From assembly GCA_963730585.1 (NCBI GenBank), contig CAVSSL010000013.1, forward strand, positions 124,001-188,000: a stretch of 64,000 nucleotides of DNA, in the 5' to 3' direction. The stretch's first letter is position 1; each line of letters starts with the position of its first letter. A program made the position numbers and the translations under genes. Below are positions 45,224 through 55,165 of this stretch, piece by piece. The notes under the pieces were generated by a model. That model saw nothing but the letters and a program-made list of their open reading frames with translations, ran no database searches and was not told the DNA's origin. This stretch comes from Pedococcus_A sp963730585 (GTDB lineage: Bacteria > Actinomycetota > Actinomycetes > Actinomycetales > Dermatophilaceae).

Positions 45224-46900
45224 ATGACGTACACGCGGAAGGCGACCCCGGTCGTCTTGGCGACGGCCTTGGCGTTGACGCTGACGGCCTGCGCGCAGTC
45301 GGAGCGCGACTCCGGCGACAACGGCACCGCCGGCGCAAGCGACACCAAGGACACCTTCACCTTCGGCGCCGCTGGTGCCCCCGAGGTCTTCGACCCCTTC
45401 TACGCCACCGACGGTGAGACCTTCCGGATCACCCGGCAGATGATGGAGGGCCTGGTCGGCATCAAGGCGGGCACCGCCGAGGTCGAGCCGGAGCTCGCGG
45501 AGAAGTGGGAGCCCTCGGACGACGGCAAGACCTGGACGTTCACCCTCCGCAAGGGCGTGAAGTTCTCCGACGGCGAGCCGTTCAACGCCGAGGCCGTCTG
45601 CTACAACTTCGAGCGCATGTTCGACCAGAACGCGGCGGCCCAGGCGGGTCCGGCCGAGTACTGGGGCTACACGATGGGTGCGTTCAAGGACAAGGCCAAG
45701 GACTCGCTCTACCAGGGCTGCGAGGCCAAGGACGAGTCCACCGCGGTCCTCAAGGTCACGCGCGCCACCTCGAAGTTCCCGACGATGCTCTCGCTGGACT
45801 CCTTCTCGATGCAGTCGCCGAAGGCGCTGAAGGCGGGCAACGCCAACGAGGTCAAGACCCAGGGTGAGGGCTTCGCCTACCCGGCCTACTCGCAGGCCCC
45901 GGTCGGCACCGGCCCGTACAAGCTCGACAAGTACGACGAGGCCAACAAGACGATCACCCTCGTGCGCAACGACGACTACTGGGGCGAGAAGGCCAAGACC
46001 CCGAAGATCGTCTTCAAGGTCATCCCCGACGAGAGCACCCGTCGCCAGGAGCTCAAGGCCGGCAGCATCGACGCCTACGACCTGCCGAACCCGGTCGACT
46101 GGAAGGGCCTCGAGAGCGACGGCAACAAGGTCGAGGTCCGTCCCGCGTTCAACATCCTCTACATGGGCCTGAACCCGGAGAAGAACCCGAAGCTGAAGGA
46201 CCTCAAGGTCCGCCAGGCCCTCTACTACGCCCTGAACCGTGACCAGCTGGTCAAGACCCAGCTGCCCGAGGGCGCCACCGTGGCCACCCAGTTCATGCCG
46301 GAGGCCGTCAAGGGCTACAACAAGGACCTCAAGCCCTACGCCTACGACCCGGAGAAGGCCAAGAGCCTGCTCAAGGAGGCCGGCGCCGAGGGCATGACCC
46401 TGACGTTCGCGTACCCGTCCGAGGTGTCGCGTCCGTACATGCCGAGCCCGCAGAAGATCCACGACGCCCTGCGCTCGGACCTCGAGAAGGTCGGCATCAA
46501 GGTCAACGTCGTCACCAAGCCGTGGAACGGCGGCTACCTCGACGGAGTCGACAACGGCCAGTTCGACGCGTTCCTGCTCGGCTGGACCGGTGACTACGAC
46601 TCGGCCGACAACTTCATCGGCACCTTCTTCGGCAACTTGGCGAGCAACGACTTCCACACCAAGGTCACCGACTACGGCAAGACGCTCGCTGACGACCTTG
46701 CCAAGGCCGACGGCATCGTCGACGAGGGCGAGCGCACCGCCGCCTACGAGAAGCTGAACCAGCAGATCATGGAGGAGTACCTCCCGGCGCTGGCCATCAG
46801 CCACTCCCCGCCGGCGCTCGTCACCGGCCCGAAGGTCCAGGGCGTCGTCCCGTCGCCGCTGACCGCCGAGGAGTTCTCGGGCGTGACCGTCGGCAAGTAA
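45224..46900 (+). CDS. Peptide/dipeptide ABC transporter substrate-binding lipoprotein
   Basis: 558 residues. Lipobox LTAC (Cys near 22), then SBP family 5: DPFYATDGETFRITRQMMEGL, FTLRKGVKFSDGEPFNAEAV and DNFIGTFFGNLAS. GAGG precedes ATG 45224. Codon use is strongly biased to Lys AAG and the like, typical of abundant binding proteins. First gene of a five-gene operon; a 15-bp hairpin after it would hold down expression of the permease genes. The 176 bp before it are AT-richer than the rest of the window and hold the divergent promoters. Confidence 0.93.
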   Translation: MTYTRKATPVVLATALALTLTACAQSERDSGDNGTAGASDTKDTFTFGAAGAPEVFDPFYATDGETFRITRQMMEGLVGIKAGTAEVEPELAEKWEPSDDGKTWTFTLRKGVKFSDGEPFNAEAVCYNFERMFDQNAAAQAGPAEYWGYTMGAFKDKAKDSLYQGCEAKDESTAVLKVTRATSKFPTMLSLDSFSMQSPKALKAGNANEVKTQGEGFAYPAYSQAPVGTGPYKLDKYDEANKTITLVRNDDYWGEKAKTPKIVFKVIPDESTRRQELKAGSIDAYDLPNPVDWKGLESDGNKVEVRPAFNILYMGLNPEKNPKLKDLKVRQALYYALNRDQLVKTQLPEGATVATQFMPEAVKGYNKDLKPYAYDPEKAKSLLKEAGAEGMTLTFAYPSEVSRPYMPSPQKIHDALRSDLEKVGIKVNVVTKPWNGGYLDGVDNGQFDAFLLGWTGDYDSADNFIGTFFGNLASNDFHTKVTDYGKTLADDLAKADGIVDEGERTAAYEKLNQQIMEEYLPALAISHSPPALVTGPKVQGVVPSPLTAEEFSGVTVGK

Positions 46901-46945
46901 GGTGTCCGCCGTTTCGACGGCTAGCACCCGATCCGTGTAGTAACC

Positions 46946-46980
46946 GGTGGCCGTCCCAGCACTACGCTGGGGCGGCCACC
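46946..46980 (+). terminator. Attenuator hairpin between binding-protein and permease genes
   Basis: 46946-46960 pairs with 46966-46980 (one mismatch) around ACTAC; no U-tract. Likely a 3' stabiliser/partial terminator for the binding-protein mRNA. Confidence 0.75.
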
Positions 46981-47007
46981 GTCACGAAGAAGTGAGGAGA
47001 CCACCGC

Positions 47008-48018
47008 GTGCTGAGGTTCATTGTGCGGCGACTGATCCAGATGGTGGGGGTGGTCATCGTCCTGTCAATGCTCGTGTTCGTCTGGTTGAGATCCCTGCCG
47101 GGGGGCACGGTCTCGGCCATGCTGGGTGACCGGGCGACGCCCGAGACGACGGCCCGGCTGACCAAGGAGCTGGGGCTCGACCAGCCGATCTGGGTGCAGT
47201 ACGGCCGCTTCGTGCAGCGCGTGCTCACCGGCGACTTCGGCGTCTCGACCGGCGTGCTGCCGGGCCGCGACGCGCTCGACATCTTCCTGACCCGCTTCCC
47301 CGCGACCATCGAGCTGGCCATCTTCGCGCTGGTGATCGCGGTGGCAGCGGGCATCCCCCTCGGCTACCTCGCGGCGCGACGCCGGGCGTCCATGCTGGAC
47401 AACGTCTCGATCGTGGGCTCGCTCGTCGGGGTGGCGGTGCCGGTCTTCTTCCTGGCGTTCCTGCTGAAGTTCCTCTTCGCGGTGGAGCTCGGCTGGCTGC
47501 CGGTGTCCGGCCGCCAGAGCACCGGCCTCGACGCGACCCGCGTCACCGGCTTCTTCGTCCTCGACGGGATCCTCACCCGCGAGTGGGACGCGGCTTGGGA
47601 CGCCGTCAAGCACCTGATCCTGCCGGCCCTCGCGCTGTCGAGCATCCCGTTCGCGGTGATCTTCCGCATCACCCGCGCCTCGGTGCTCGAGGTGATGGAC
47701 GAGGACTACGTGCGCACCGCCGAGTCCAAGGGCCTGAGCAACAGCACCATCCGCGGCCGCCACATCCTTCGCAACGCCCTGCTGCCCGTCATCACGACCA
47801 TCGGCCTCCAGACCGGTGGGCTCCTGGTCGGTGCCGTGCTCACCGAGCGGGTCTTCTCGTTCGGCGGTGTCGGCGACGCCCTGGCTGGCGCGTTCACGCT
47901 GCGTGACTACGCCGTGCTCCAGATGATCCTCCTGGCCTCGGCCATCATCTTCGTCCTGGTGAACCTGGTCGTCGACATCCTGTACGCCGTCATCGACCCG
48001 CGCGTCCGCACGAGGTGA
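47008..48018 (+). CDS. Peptide ABC transporter permease, DppB-type
   Basis: 336 residues from GTG 47008 (GAGGAG 9 nt upstream). Six helices; start VLRFIVRRLIQMVGVVIVLS is typical of DppB/OppB, and the EAA loop reads DYVRTAESKGLSNSTIRGRHILRNALLP. Forms the channel with the next gene product. Confidence 0.93.
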   Translation: MLRFIVRRLIQMVGVVIVLSMLVFVWLRSLPGGTVSAMLGDRATPETTARLTKELGLDQPIWVQYGRFVQRVLTGDFGVSTGVLPGRDALDIFLTRFPATIELAIFALVIAVAAGIPLGYLAARRRASMLDNVSIVGSLVGVAVPVFFLAFLLKFLFAVELGWLPVSGRQSTGLDATRVTGFFVLDGILTREWDAAWDAVKHLILPALALSSIPFAVIFRITRASVLEVMDEDYVRTAESKGLSNSTIRGRHILRNALLPVITTIGLQTGGLLVGAVLTERVFSFGGVGDALAGAFTLRDYAVLQMILLASAIIFVLVNLVVDILYAVIDPRVRTR

Positions 48019-48023
48019 GCCGC

Positions 48024-49010
48024 ATGAACAGCAACCCCCTGAAGACCCAGACCGACCGGCGCAAGGAGCGCATCGACGACCTCGCGGCGACCGCCGGCAC
48101 CGGCACCGTCACTGGCGCGGGAGAGATCGAGGAGGCGCCCGGCGTCTCCCTCATCGCGAGCGCGTGGCGCCGGCTGCGGCGCAACCCCGTGTTCCTCGTC
48201 GGGGCGGGCATCACGCTTGCCTTCATCGTGCTGGCCGTCATCGCCCCGTTCATCGCGCCACACGACCCCACCGAGGGACTGCTCCTCGACAAGGTGCGCC
48301 AGCAGTCCAACCCGATCCCCGGACCTGAGCCGGGCTTCCCGCTCGGCGCCGACAACCGCGGGCGCGACCTGCTCTCGCGACTGCTCGTCGGCGCGCAGCA
48401 GACCCTCATCGTCGGCGTGGGCGCCACGGTGATCGGCCTCATCGGCGGCCTGACCCTGGGCACGCTCGCCGGCGCCTTCGGTGGCTGGGTCGACTCGTTC
48501 ATCATGCGCATCGTCGACGTGATGCTCTCCATCCCGTCGCTGCTGCTGGCCATGTCGATCGCGGCCATCGCCGCGCGTCCCAGCCAGATGACCGTCATCC
48601 TCGCCATCGCCATCGTCGAGATCCCGATCTTCGCCCGACTCCTGCGTGGGTCGATGCTCGCGGTGAGGAGCAGCGACCACGTGCTCGCGGCGAGGGCCCT
48701 GGGCGTCAAGCAGTCGGCGATCGTGTTCCGGCACATCATCCCCAACTCGCTGGCGCCGGTGATCGTCCAGGCGACGATCGTGCTGGCCACCGCGATCATC
48801 GACGCGGCCGCGCTGTCCTTCCTGGGGCTGGGCAACCCCGACGACCGGCAGCCGGAGTGGGGCCAGATGCTCGGAGCCTCGACGGAGTTCCTGGCTGACT
48901 ACCCCCACCTGGCGTTCTACCCGGCCGCCTGCATCATCATCGTCGCCCTCGGCTTCACGCTCATGGGCGAGTCGCTGCGCGAGGCGCTCGACCCGAAGAC
49001 TCGGAGGTAG
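48024..49010 (+). CDS. Peptide ABC transporter permease, DppC-type
   Basis: 328 residues. GAGGTGAG lies 5 nt before ATG 48024, which is preferred over GTG 48015 that overlaps the previous stop. N-terminal 45 residues are polar, then RRNPVFLVGAGITLAFIVLAVIAPF, LGADNRGRDLLSRLLVGAQ and an EAA loop HVLAARALGVKQSAIVFRHIIPN. Couples to the ATPases downstream. Confidence 0.93.
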   Translation: MNSNPLKTQTDRRKERIDDLAATAGTGTVTGAGEIEEAPGVSLIASAWRRLRRNPVFLVGAGITLAFIVLAVIAPFIAPHDPTEGLLLDKVRQQSNPIPGPEPGFPLGADNRGRDLLSRLLVGAQQTLIVGVGATVIGLIGGLTLGTLAGAFGGWVDSFIMRIVDVMLSIPSLLLAMSIAAIAARPSQMTVILAIAIVEIPIFARLLRGSMLAVRSSDHVLAARALGVKQSAIVFRHIIPNSLAPVIVQATIVLATAIIDAAALSFLGLGNPDDRQPEWGQMLGASTEFLADYPHLAFYPAACIIIVALGFTLMGESLREALDPKTRR

Positions 49011-49013
49011 GAC

Positions 49014-50048
49014 ATGACCGAGACCATCGAGAACGTCCAGGCACAGGCGAACCGCGGCGAGGCGCTGCTCAGCGTCCGCGACCTGCGGGTGACCTTCCAG
49101 CGCCAGGGCGAGAAGCCGTTCGTGGCCGTCGACGGCGTGAGCTTCGACGTCCGCCCCGGTGAGACCGTCGGCCTCGTCGGCGAGTCCGGTTGCGGCAAGT
49201 CCGTGACCTCGCTCGCCATCATGGGCCTGCTGCCCAAGCGCGGCGTCAAGGTCGAGGGTGAGGTCAGCTTCCAGGGCACGGACCTGCTCCGCCAGTCCGA
49301 CGAGCAGATGCGCGACCGCCGCGGCCGCGACCTGGGCATGATCTTCCAGGACCCGCTGTCGTCGCTGAACCCGGTCGTGCCCATCGGCCTCCAGGTCACC
49401 GAGGTGCTCGAGCGCCACCGGGGTATGCCGCGCAAGGCCGCCATCCCCGTGGCCCGCGAGATGCTCGACAAGGTCGGCATCCCCGACCCGGAGCGGCGGC
49501 TGAAGGACTACCCGCACCAGCTGTCCGGCGGCATGCGCCAGCGCGCGCTCATCGCGATGGCCCTGGCGTGCCAGCCGCGCCTGCTCATCGCCGACGAGCC
49601 GACCACGGCCCTCGACGTGACGATCCAGGCGCAGATCCTGGCCCTGCTCAAGGAGCTCGTCGAGGACACCGGCACCGCGCTGGTCATGATCACCCACGAC
49701 CTCGGCGTCGTGGCCGGCCTCTGTGACCGGGTCAACGTCCTCTACGGCGGCAAGATCGTCGAGCGCGGTGACCGGCACCCGCTGTTCGCCCACCCGCGGC
49801 ACCCCTACACCGTGGGCCTGCTCGGCTCGATCCCCCGGCTCGACGGGGCACGCGGGGAGAAGCTGACGCCGATCCCGGGGTCGGTGTCGGACAACCTCCC
49901 CTGGGACCACGCCTGCGCCTTCGCGCCGCGCTGCCCCAACGCCCTGGAGACGTGCCGCGAGGTGCGCCCGGAGCTGCTCGACGACGGCGACGGCCGCTGG
50001 CTGCGCTGCCACAACCCCGTGGAGAACCCCCTGGAGGTGACCCGATGA
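49014..50048 (+). CDS. Peptide ABC transporter ATP-binding protein, DppD-type
   Basis: 344 residues. Walker A GESGCGKS, signature LSGGMRQRALIAMAL, Walker B LLIADEPTTALD, and the oligopeptide C-terminal domain with CAFAPRCPNALETC (Fe-S-like cysteines). Starts 3 nt after dppC. Confidence 0.95.
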   Translation: MTETIENVQAQANRGEALLSVRDLRVTFQRQGEKPFVAVDGVSFDVRPGETVGLVGESGCGKSVTSLAIMGLLPKRGVKVEGEVSFQGTDLLRQSDEQMRDRRGRDLGMIFQDPLSSLNPVVPIGLQVTEVLERHRGMPRKAAIPVAREMLDKVGIPDPERRLKDYPHQLSGGMRQRALIAMALACQPRLLIADEPTTALDVTIQAQILALLKELVEDTGTALVMITHDLGVVAGLCDRVNVLYGGKIVERGDRHPLFAHPRHPYTVGLLGSIPRLDGARGEKLTPIPGSVSDNLPWDHACAFAPRCPNALETCREVRPELLDDGDGRWLRCHNPVENPLEVTR

Positions 50049-51199
50049 CCGTCAGCGAGACGGCCACCACCGAGAACCCGACCACTGGCGACGACATCCT
50101 CGTCGACGTCCGTGGCGTGAAGGTCCACTTCCCCATCAAGAGGGGCGTCATCTTCGACAAGGTCGTGGGCTTCGTCTACGCGGTCGACGGGGTGGACCTG
50201 CAGATCCGCCGCGGCGAGACCTACGGCCTCGTCGGCGAGTCGGGCTGTGGCAAGTCGACCCTGGGCCGCGCCATCCTCAACCTGGAGACCCCCACCGAGG
50301 GCTCGGTGGTCTTCGACGGCGAGGACATCGCCTCGCTCAGCGGTGAGGACCTGCGCCGCAAGCGCAAGGACATCCAGATGGTGTTCCAGGACCCGATGGG
50401 CAGCCTGGACCCGCGGCAGTCGGTCGAGTCGCTCCTCATCGAGGGCATGAAGGCCCACGGCCTGGCCAAGGACGAGAAGGGCGCCGCCAAGCGGCTGCGC
50501 GAGCTCCTCGATGCGGTCGGCCTGCCCCCGGCGGCCCTGAAGAAGTACCCGCACGAGTTCTCGGGCGGCCAGCGGCAGCGCATCGGCATTGCCCGGGCAC
50601 TGTCCGTGAACCCGAAGCTCATCGTCGCCGACGAGCCGGTCAGTGCCCTCGACGTCTCGGTGCAGGCGCAGGTCATCAACCTCCTCGTGGACCTCCAGGA
50701 GGAGTTCGGCCTGACCTACCTCGTCGTGGCCCACGACCTCGCGGTGGTGCGGCACATCAGCGACCGCATCGGCGTGATGTACCTCGGTGCGCTCGTCGAG
50801 GAGGCCGAGGCCGACGACCTGTACTCGCAGCCGCTGCACCCCTACACGCGGGCGCTGATGTCGGCCGTGCCGGTGCCCGACCCGCTGGTCGAGGACCGCC
50901 GCGAGCGCATCCTGCTCAAGGGCGACCTGCCCTCCCCCGCGAACCCCCCGAAGGGCTGCCGGTTCCACACCCGCTGCCCGTGGCGGCAGGAGACCCGCTG
51001 CGACACCGAGCGCCCGCAGCTGCGGGTCGTGGAGATCGACGGGGTGCCCGCCTCCCACCGGGTGGCGTGCCACTGGGCGGAGCAGATCGAGTCCGGCGAG
51101 ATCCAGCCGCACGAGGTGACCGCCACGCTCACCGAGCAGCACGCCCCCGGCGGCGACGACGACTTCGTCGGCCCGGCCTCGGTGACCGAGGCGCTGTAG
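50045..51199 (+). CDS. Peptide ABC transporter ATP-binding protein, DppF-type
   Basis: 384 residues; ATG 50045 overlaps the preceding stop as ATGA. Walker A GESGCGKSTLGR, signature FSGGQRQRIGIARAL, Walker B LIVADEPVSALD, C-terminal CRFHTRCPWRQETRC. A ~45-residue acidic tail after the oligopeptide domain is not found in the second operon's copy in this form. Last gene of the operon, followed by a strong hairpin. Confidence 0.95.
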   Translation: MTVSETATTENPTTGDDILVDVRGVKVHFPIKRGVIFDKVVGFVYAVDGVDLQIRRGETYGLVGESGCGKSTLGRAILNLETPTEGSVVFDGEDIASLSGEDLRRKRKDIQMVFQDPMGSLDPRQSVESLLIEGMKAHGLAKDEKGAAKRLRELLDAVGLPPAALKKYPHEFSGGQRQRIGIARALSVNPKLIVADEPVSALDVSVQAQVINLLVDLQEEFGLTYLVVAHDLAVVRHISDRIGVMYLGALVEEAEADDLYSQPLHPYTRALMSAVPVPDPLVEDRRERILLKGDLPSPANPPKGCRFHTRCPWRQETRCDTERPQLRVVEIDGVPASHRVACHWAEQIESGEIQPHEVTATLTEQHAPGGDDDFVGPASVTEAL

Positions 51200-51258
51200 C
51201 AGCCACCCGGCATACCCGCAGCTCACCAACGCAGCCGGTCGGCCGCAGCAGCTCCACG

Positions 51259-51300
51259 GGCCCGCTGTCAGGGAAGCACCCCCTTCCATGACAGCGGGCC
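51259..51300 (+). terminator. Terminator of peptide ABC operon 1
   Basis: 12-bp perfect stem (51259-51270 with 51289-51300) with a second small GGGAAG/CTTCC pairing inside; a short T-run (TGTTT) follows a few bases after. Confidence 0.8.
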
Positions 51301-51322
51301 TGCTGTTTGCCAGAGTGTGCCC

Positions 51323-51631
51323 ATGGCCCGCCTGCTGACTGACGACGAGGTCGAGCGGCAGCTCGACGACCTGCCCGGCTGGACCCGGGAGGGGCCGGCC
51401 CTCGTGGCCACCCTCGAGGCGCCCGACTTCCCCACCGCGATCCGCCTCGTCGACGAGGTGGCGGTCGAGGCCGAGGAGATGGACCACCACCCCGACATCG
51501 ACATCCGGTGGCGCACCACCCGCTGGAGCCTGTCGACGCACTCCGAGGGTGGCGTGACGCAGCTCGACGTCGAGCTCGCCCACCGGGTCGCCCAGGCCGC
51601 CGCCCGGCTGGGAGTGCGCACCCGTGGCTGA
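51323..51631 (+). CDS. 4a-hydroxytetrahydrobiopterin dehydratase (pterin carbinolamine dehydratase)
   Basis: 102 residues. EMDHHPDIDIRWRTTRWSLSTH is the family active-site signature with its histidines. Acts on pterin cofactors in many organisms; in actinobacteria the role is uncertain as phenylalanine hydroxylase is often absent. ATG 51323 or GTG 51317 possible. Overlaps the VIT gene by 8 nt. Rv1159A is the positional match I recall. Confidence 0.9.
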   Translation: MARLLTDDEVERQLDDLPGWTREGPALVATLEAPDFPTAIRLVDEVAVEAEEMDHHPDIDIRWRTTRWSLSTHSEGGVTQLDVELAHRVAQAAARLGVRTRG

Positions 51632-52337
51632 GGCGCAGCTGCACGGCGACGAGCCGCACGAGCAGAACCACGCCGCCCGGCTCAACTGGCTGCGCGCCGG
51701 CGTGCTCGGGGCCAACGACGGCATCGTCTCCACCGCGGGCCTGGTCATCGGTGTCGCCGCCGCCACGAGCGACCGGGCCGCGATCCTCACGGCGGGCCTG
51801 GCCGGGCTGGCCGCGGGCGCCATGAGCATGGCCGCCGGGGAGTACGTCTCGGTCAGCACCCAGCGCGACACCGAGCAGGCCCTGCTGGCCAAGGAGCGCC
51901 GCGAGCTGCGGGAGATGCCGGAGGAGGAGCTCGCCGAGCTCGCCGCCCTCTACGAGCAGCGCGGGCTGAGCCCAGCGCTGGCGCAGCAGGTGGCCGTGGA
52001 GCTGACCGAGCACGACGCGCTGGCCGCCCACGCCGAGGTCGAGCTGGGCATCGACCCGGAGGAGCTGACCAACCCGTGGCACGCAGCCTGGGCGTCGATG
52101 GCCGCCTTCACGGTGGGTGCACTGCTGCCGCTGCTCGCGATCCTGCTGCCGCCGACCACCGCCCGCATCCCCCTGACCGCGGTGTCGGTGGTCGTCGCCC
52201 TGGCCATCACGGGCTGGGTCAGCGCCCGCATGGGCGGAGCGGCACTGCGCCCGGCCGTCGTGCGCAACGTCGCCGGTGGTGCGCTCGCCATGGCCGTGAC
52301 CTACGGAATCGGCTCCCTGGTGGGGCTCGGCATCTGA
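51624..52337 (+). CDS. VIT family (Fe/Mn vacuolar-transporter-like) membrane protein
   Basis: 237 residues from GTG 51624. Five helices; NDGIVSTAGLVIGVAAA in helix 1, GAMSMAAGEYVSVSTQRDTEQALL, and a cytosolic acidic helix (EMPEEELAELAALYE) as in bacterial VIT/DUF125 proteins that export Fe or Mn. Overlaps the preceding gene's stop, so co-translated. Confidence 0.92.
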   Translation: MAEAQLHGDEPHEQNHAARLNWLRAGVLGANDGIVSTAGLVIGVAAATSDRAAILTAGLAGLAAGAMSMAAGEYVSVSTQRDTEQALLAKERRELREMPEEELAELAALYEQRGLSPALAQQVAVELTEHDALAAHAEVELGIDPEELTNPWHAAWASMAAFTVGALLPLLAILLPPTTARIPLTAVSVVVALAITGWVSARMGGAALRPAVVRNVAGGALAMAVTYGIGSLVGLGI

Positions 52338-52347
52338 CACTGGTGCC

Positions 52348-53731
52348 ATGCGAGCGCGCCGACCAGCGACCCCTGGGCTTGCCGCGCTCGCCGACGCCAC
52401 GCCGGCGGGCCGCGACCGCCTCGTCGACCTGGTCCGCGCCGCGAGCATCCTCGTGGTGGCCCTCGGCCACTGGACCATGGCCGCGCTCGAGCCCCGTGCG
52501 GACGGCGGCCTGCGGGTGCGCAACATCCTCGAGGTCACGCCGTGGGCCCACGCGCTGACCTGGGTCTTCCAGGTCATGCCGCTGTTCTTCTTCGCGGCCG
52601 GGTTCACCAGCGCCCTCGCCCTGCGGCGGCGGCCCCGCACCTGGTCGGCGTTCGCGGCGACGCGCCTCCAGCGGGTGCTGCCACCGACGGTGGTCTTCGT
52701 CGCGGTGTGGCTGGTGCTGTCCTGGGCCCTTGTGCGTGTCGGGGTGCCGGCCGGCGTCGTCGACTCGGCGGGCGACGCCGCGGCGATGCCGCTGTGGTTC
52801 CTCGCCGTCTTCCTGCTCCTGGCCATGGTGGCCCCGGTGCAGTACGCCCTGCACCGGCGGTGGCCGTGGCTCCTGCTGCCGGTGCTGCCGGTGCTCGCGC
52901 TGCTGCTCGACCGGCTGCAGGGCACCGGGCTGGCACCGCTCGGCTACCTCAACTACCTGGTGGTGTTCGGGTTCAGCCAGGAGCTGGGTTTCCTGTATGC
53001 CGACGGGGCGCTCGTGCGCGCCCGTCGCCGTTGGTGGCTGCTGGCCACGGCCGCGGCCCTCGGGTCGCTGGTGCTGCTCACCGGTCCGGGGCCCTACCCG
53101 GTGAGCATGTTGGGGCTCCCCGGGCAGCGGGTGTCGAACATGCTGCCGCCCAGCGTGTGCGTCATCGCCGTCGGCAGTGGTGCAGCTCGGTGTCGTGATG
53201 CTGGCGCGCCCCGCGCTGCTGCGGTGGCTGGAGCGGCCGCGGGCCTGGCGCGCGACGGTGGCCGCGAACGCTGTGGTGATGACCCTTTTCCTGTGGCACA
53301 TCACCGGGCTGGTTCTGGCGGCCGGTGCGGCCTACCTGCTGGGCCTGCCGCTGCCCGCCATCGGCTCGGCGCGCTGGTGGGCGGAGAAGCCGCTCTGGCT
53401 GGTGGCCGCCGCCGTGGTCACGGCCGGCCTGGTGGTGCTGTTCGGCCCGGTGGAGAGGGCGGCGGCGGCACGAGCAGGGTCGGCGTCGGTGCGGTGGGGT
53501 CGGGCGGCTGCCCTGCTGGCGGTCGCAGGGCTGACCATGGTCGCCTGCGCGGGCTTCGCCGACCCGCTCGAGCGCAGCGGCGTCGCGCTGGCCGGGCAGC
53601 AGTTCACCCCTGCCGCGGGTGCCGTCCTGCTCGCGGCTGCGTGGCTGCTCGGCGGACGGGGTGTCGGGCCGGCTGGCGGGACCGCCTCTGGCGGCGCTGC
53701 TGGCGACCGGCCGGTCAGTAGCAGCCGTTGA
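52348..53731 (+). CDS. Acyltransferase 3 family membrane protein, frameshifted in this sequence
   Basis: The first 270 residues (RLVDLVRAASILVVALGHW, QVMPLFFFAAGFTSALALRRR) are the multi-helix acyltransferase-3 fold; the last part continues in another frame from about 53172 (VVQLGVVMLARPALLRWLERP onward). One extra A near 53172 explains the shift; the span is one over a multiple of three. The final 17 nt overlap the dacB stop. A GACACT 6 nt before the ATG may be a -10 variant. Would acylate sugars or lipids at the membrane; substrate unknown. Confidence 0.85.
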
Positions 53732-55074
53732 CCGTGGCTGCCAGCATGTCGAGGTTCTGCCTGAGCGTCAGGCGTGTTCGACCGCCCGTTGACGACGAAC
53801 GCGAAGGTCTTGACCCGGCCGTCGGTGCCGAGGGTCCAGCCCGACAGGCTGGCCGCGTCGGTGAGGCTTCCCGTCTTGGCGTAGACCTTGCCGACGGCGC
53901 ACTTCGACTGGGCGGTCACGAACCGGCCGTAGGAGGCCTTGAGCGTTCCGGTCTGCCCCGCGGTCGGCATGGCGGAGGTCGAGCGCAACGGGGCGAGCGC
54001 GGTGGTGTTGCGGGCGTCGAAGGCGGCGTCGACGACACGGGCGAGCTGCACGGCAGTCAGCCGGTCGGCCCGCGACAGACCGGAGCCGTCGTACAGCGCC
54101 GTCATGGCCAGGCCGCGGCTGGCCATCCGCGCGCGCTGGGCCTTTGCCGCACCGGCCCAGCTCGCCCCCACGCCGAGGCGCAGTCCGACGAGCTTGTGCA
54201 GGGCCTCGGCGTGCTCGTTGTCGGAGTCCAGCAGCATCTGCCCCACGATCGTGTCGAGCCGGAACCCCGCCGAGGAGGCCAGCGTCGCGGCGCCGGCGGC
54301 GGCACGGGTCCGGCCGGCATACGTCGCGGTGACGCCGTGGGCCTTGAGCCGGTCGCGGAAGTAGGTCGCAGCATCGACCGTGGTGTCGGTGACGTCGCGC
54401 TGGCTGCGCACCAGCGCCCGCACCGGCGTGATGTCCGTGGGCACGTAGGTGGACTTCCACCCATAGGCGAGGCTCGGCGCCGGGAAGAGGTAGTCGTCGG
54501 CGTACACCCGCACCGACGTGATGCCCCTGGCGCGCACGGACGTCGCGGTGGCCGCGGCGAGCCGGTCGACCGCGGCGCTGGTGAGGGTGGGGTCACCCGA
54601 GCCGACGAGCACGACCCGGTTGGCGGCCGATCCCTGCCGCACGGTGGTGGTGAACCGGTGGGCCGGGCCGAAGGTCGTCAGCGCGTTGCTGGCCGTGACG
54701 AGCTTGGTCGTCGAGGCCGGCATCAGGGCGGTGTCGCCGTTCCTGGCCCACACCAGTGTGTTGGAACCGGCGTCCATGACGGCGCCGGAGAAGGCCGACC
54801 CGAAGCGCGTGGTCGTCGCCCGGGTCGTCAGGTAGCTGGAGATCCGCTTGTCGGCGGCCGTCCGCACGTAGGCCGGGTCCACCCGGCTCGTGCTCCGGCG
54901 GCCAGAGGTCGTCGTGCCCGAGGTCGGCGCGTTCCATGTCACCGCGCCCGGGGCCGCGGTGCCGGCGGCTGCGGCGGTGGCCACTCCCCCGGCAGCCACT
55001 CCGGTGGCAGCGACCGCGGCGGCGACCGCCGAGGCGAGCAGGACACGGGGCAGGCGGCGGGGGCGGCGCGGCAT
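53715..55074 (-). CDS. dacB: D-alanyl-D-alanine carboxypeptidase/endopeptidase (class C PBP4), frameshifted at the end
   Basis: About 452 residues after correction. Signal peptide with long Ala-rich core, then the serine-beta-lactamase triad: SxxK in PASTTKLVTA, SDN (about 275) and KTGS in YAKTGSLTDAASLSG. One extra base at about 53771 shifts the frame 20 codons from the end; removing it gives LTLRQNLDMLAATVNGCY and a stop at 53715, a natural PBP4 end. Trims peptidoglycan D-Ala or cleaves crosslinks. Leaderless: TAGCCT 6 nt before ATG 55074. Confidence 0.9.
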
Positions 55075-55080
55075 ACCCGG

Positions 55081-55086
55081 AGGCTA
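55081..55086 (-). promoter_or_regulatory. -10 box (TAGCCT), leaderless start of dacB
   Basis: TAGCCT, 6 nt, ATG 55074; an octamer (55069-55076) overlaps the start codon. Confidence 0.5.
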
Positions 55087-55165
55087 GGAGCGACGCGAGC
55101 TCACGTGAGGGCGGAACGCCCCCGGAGTCGGCCGAAGGGACTATTCGCCCAAACCCCTCTGGTCC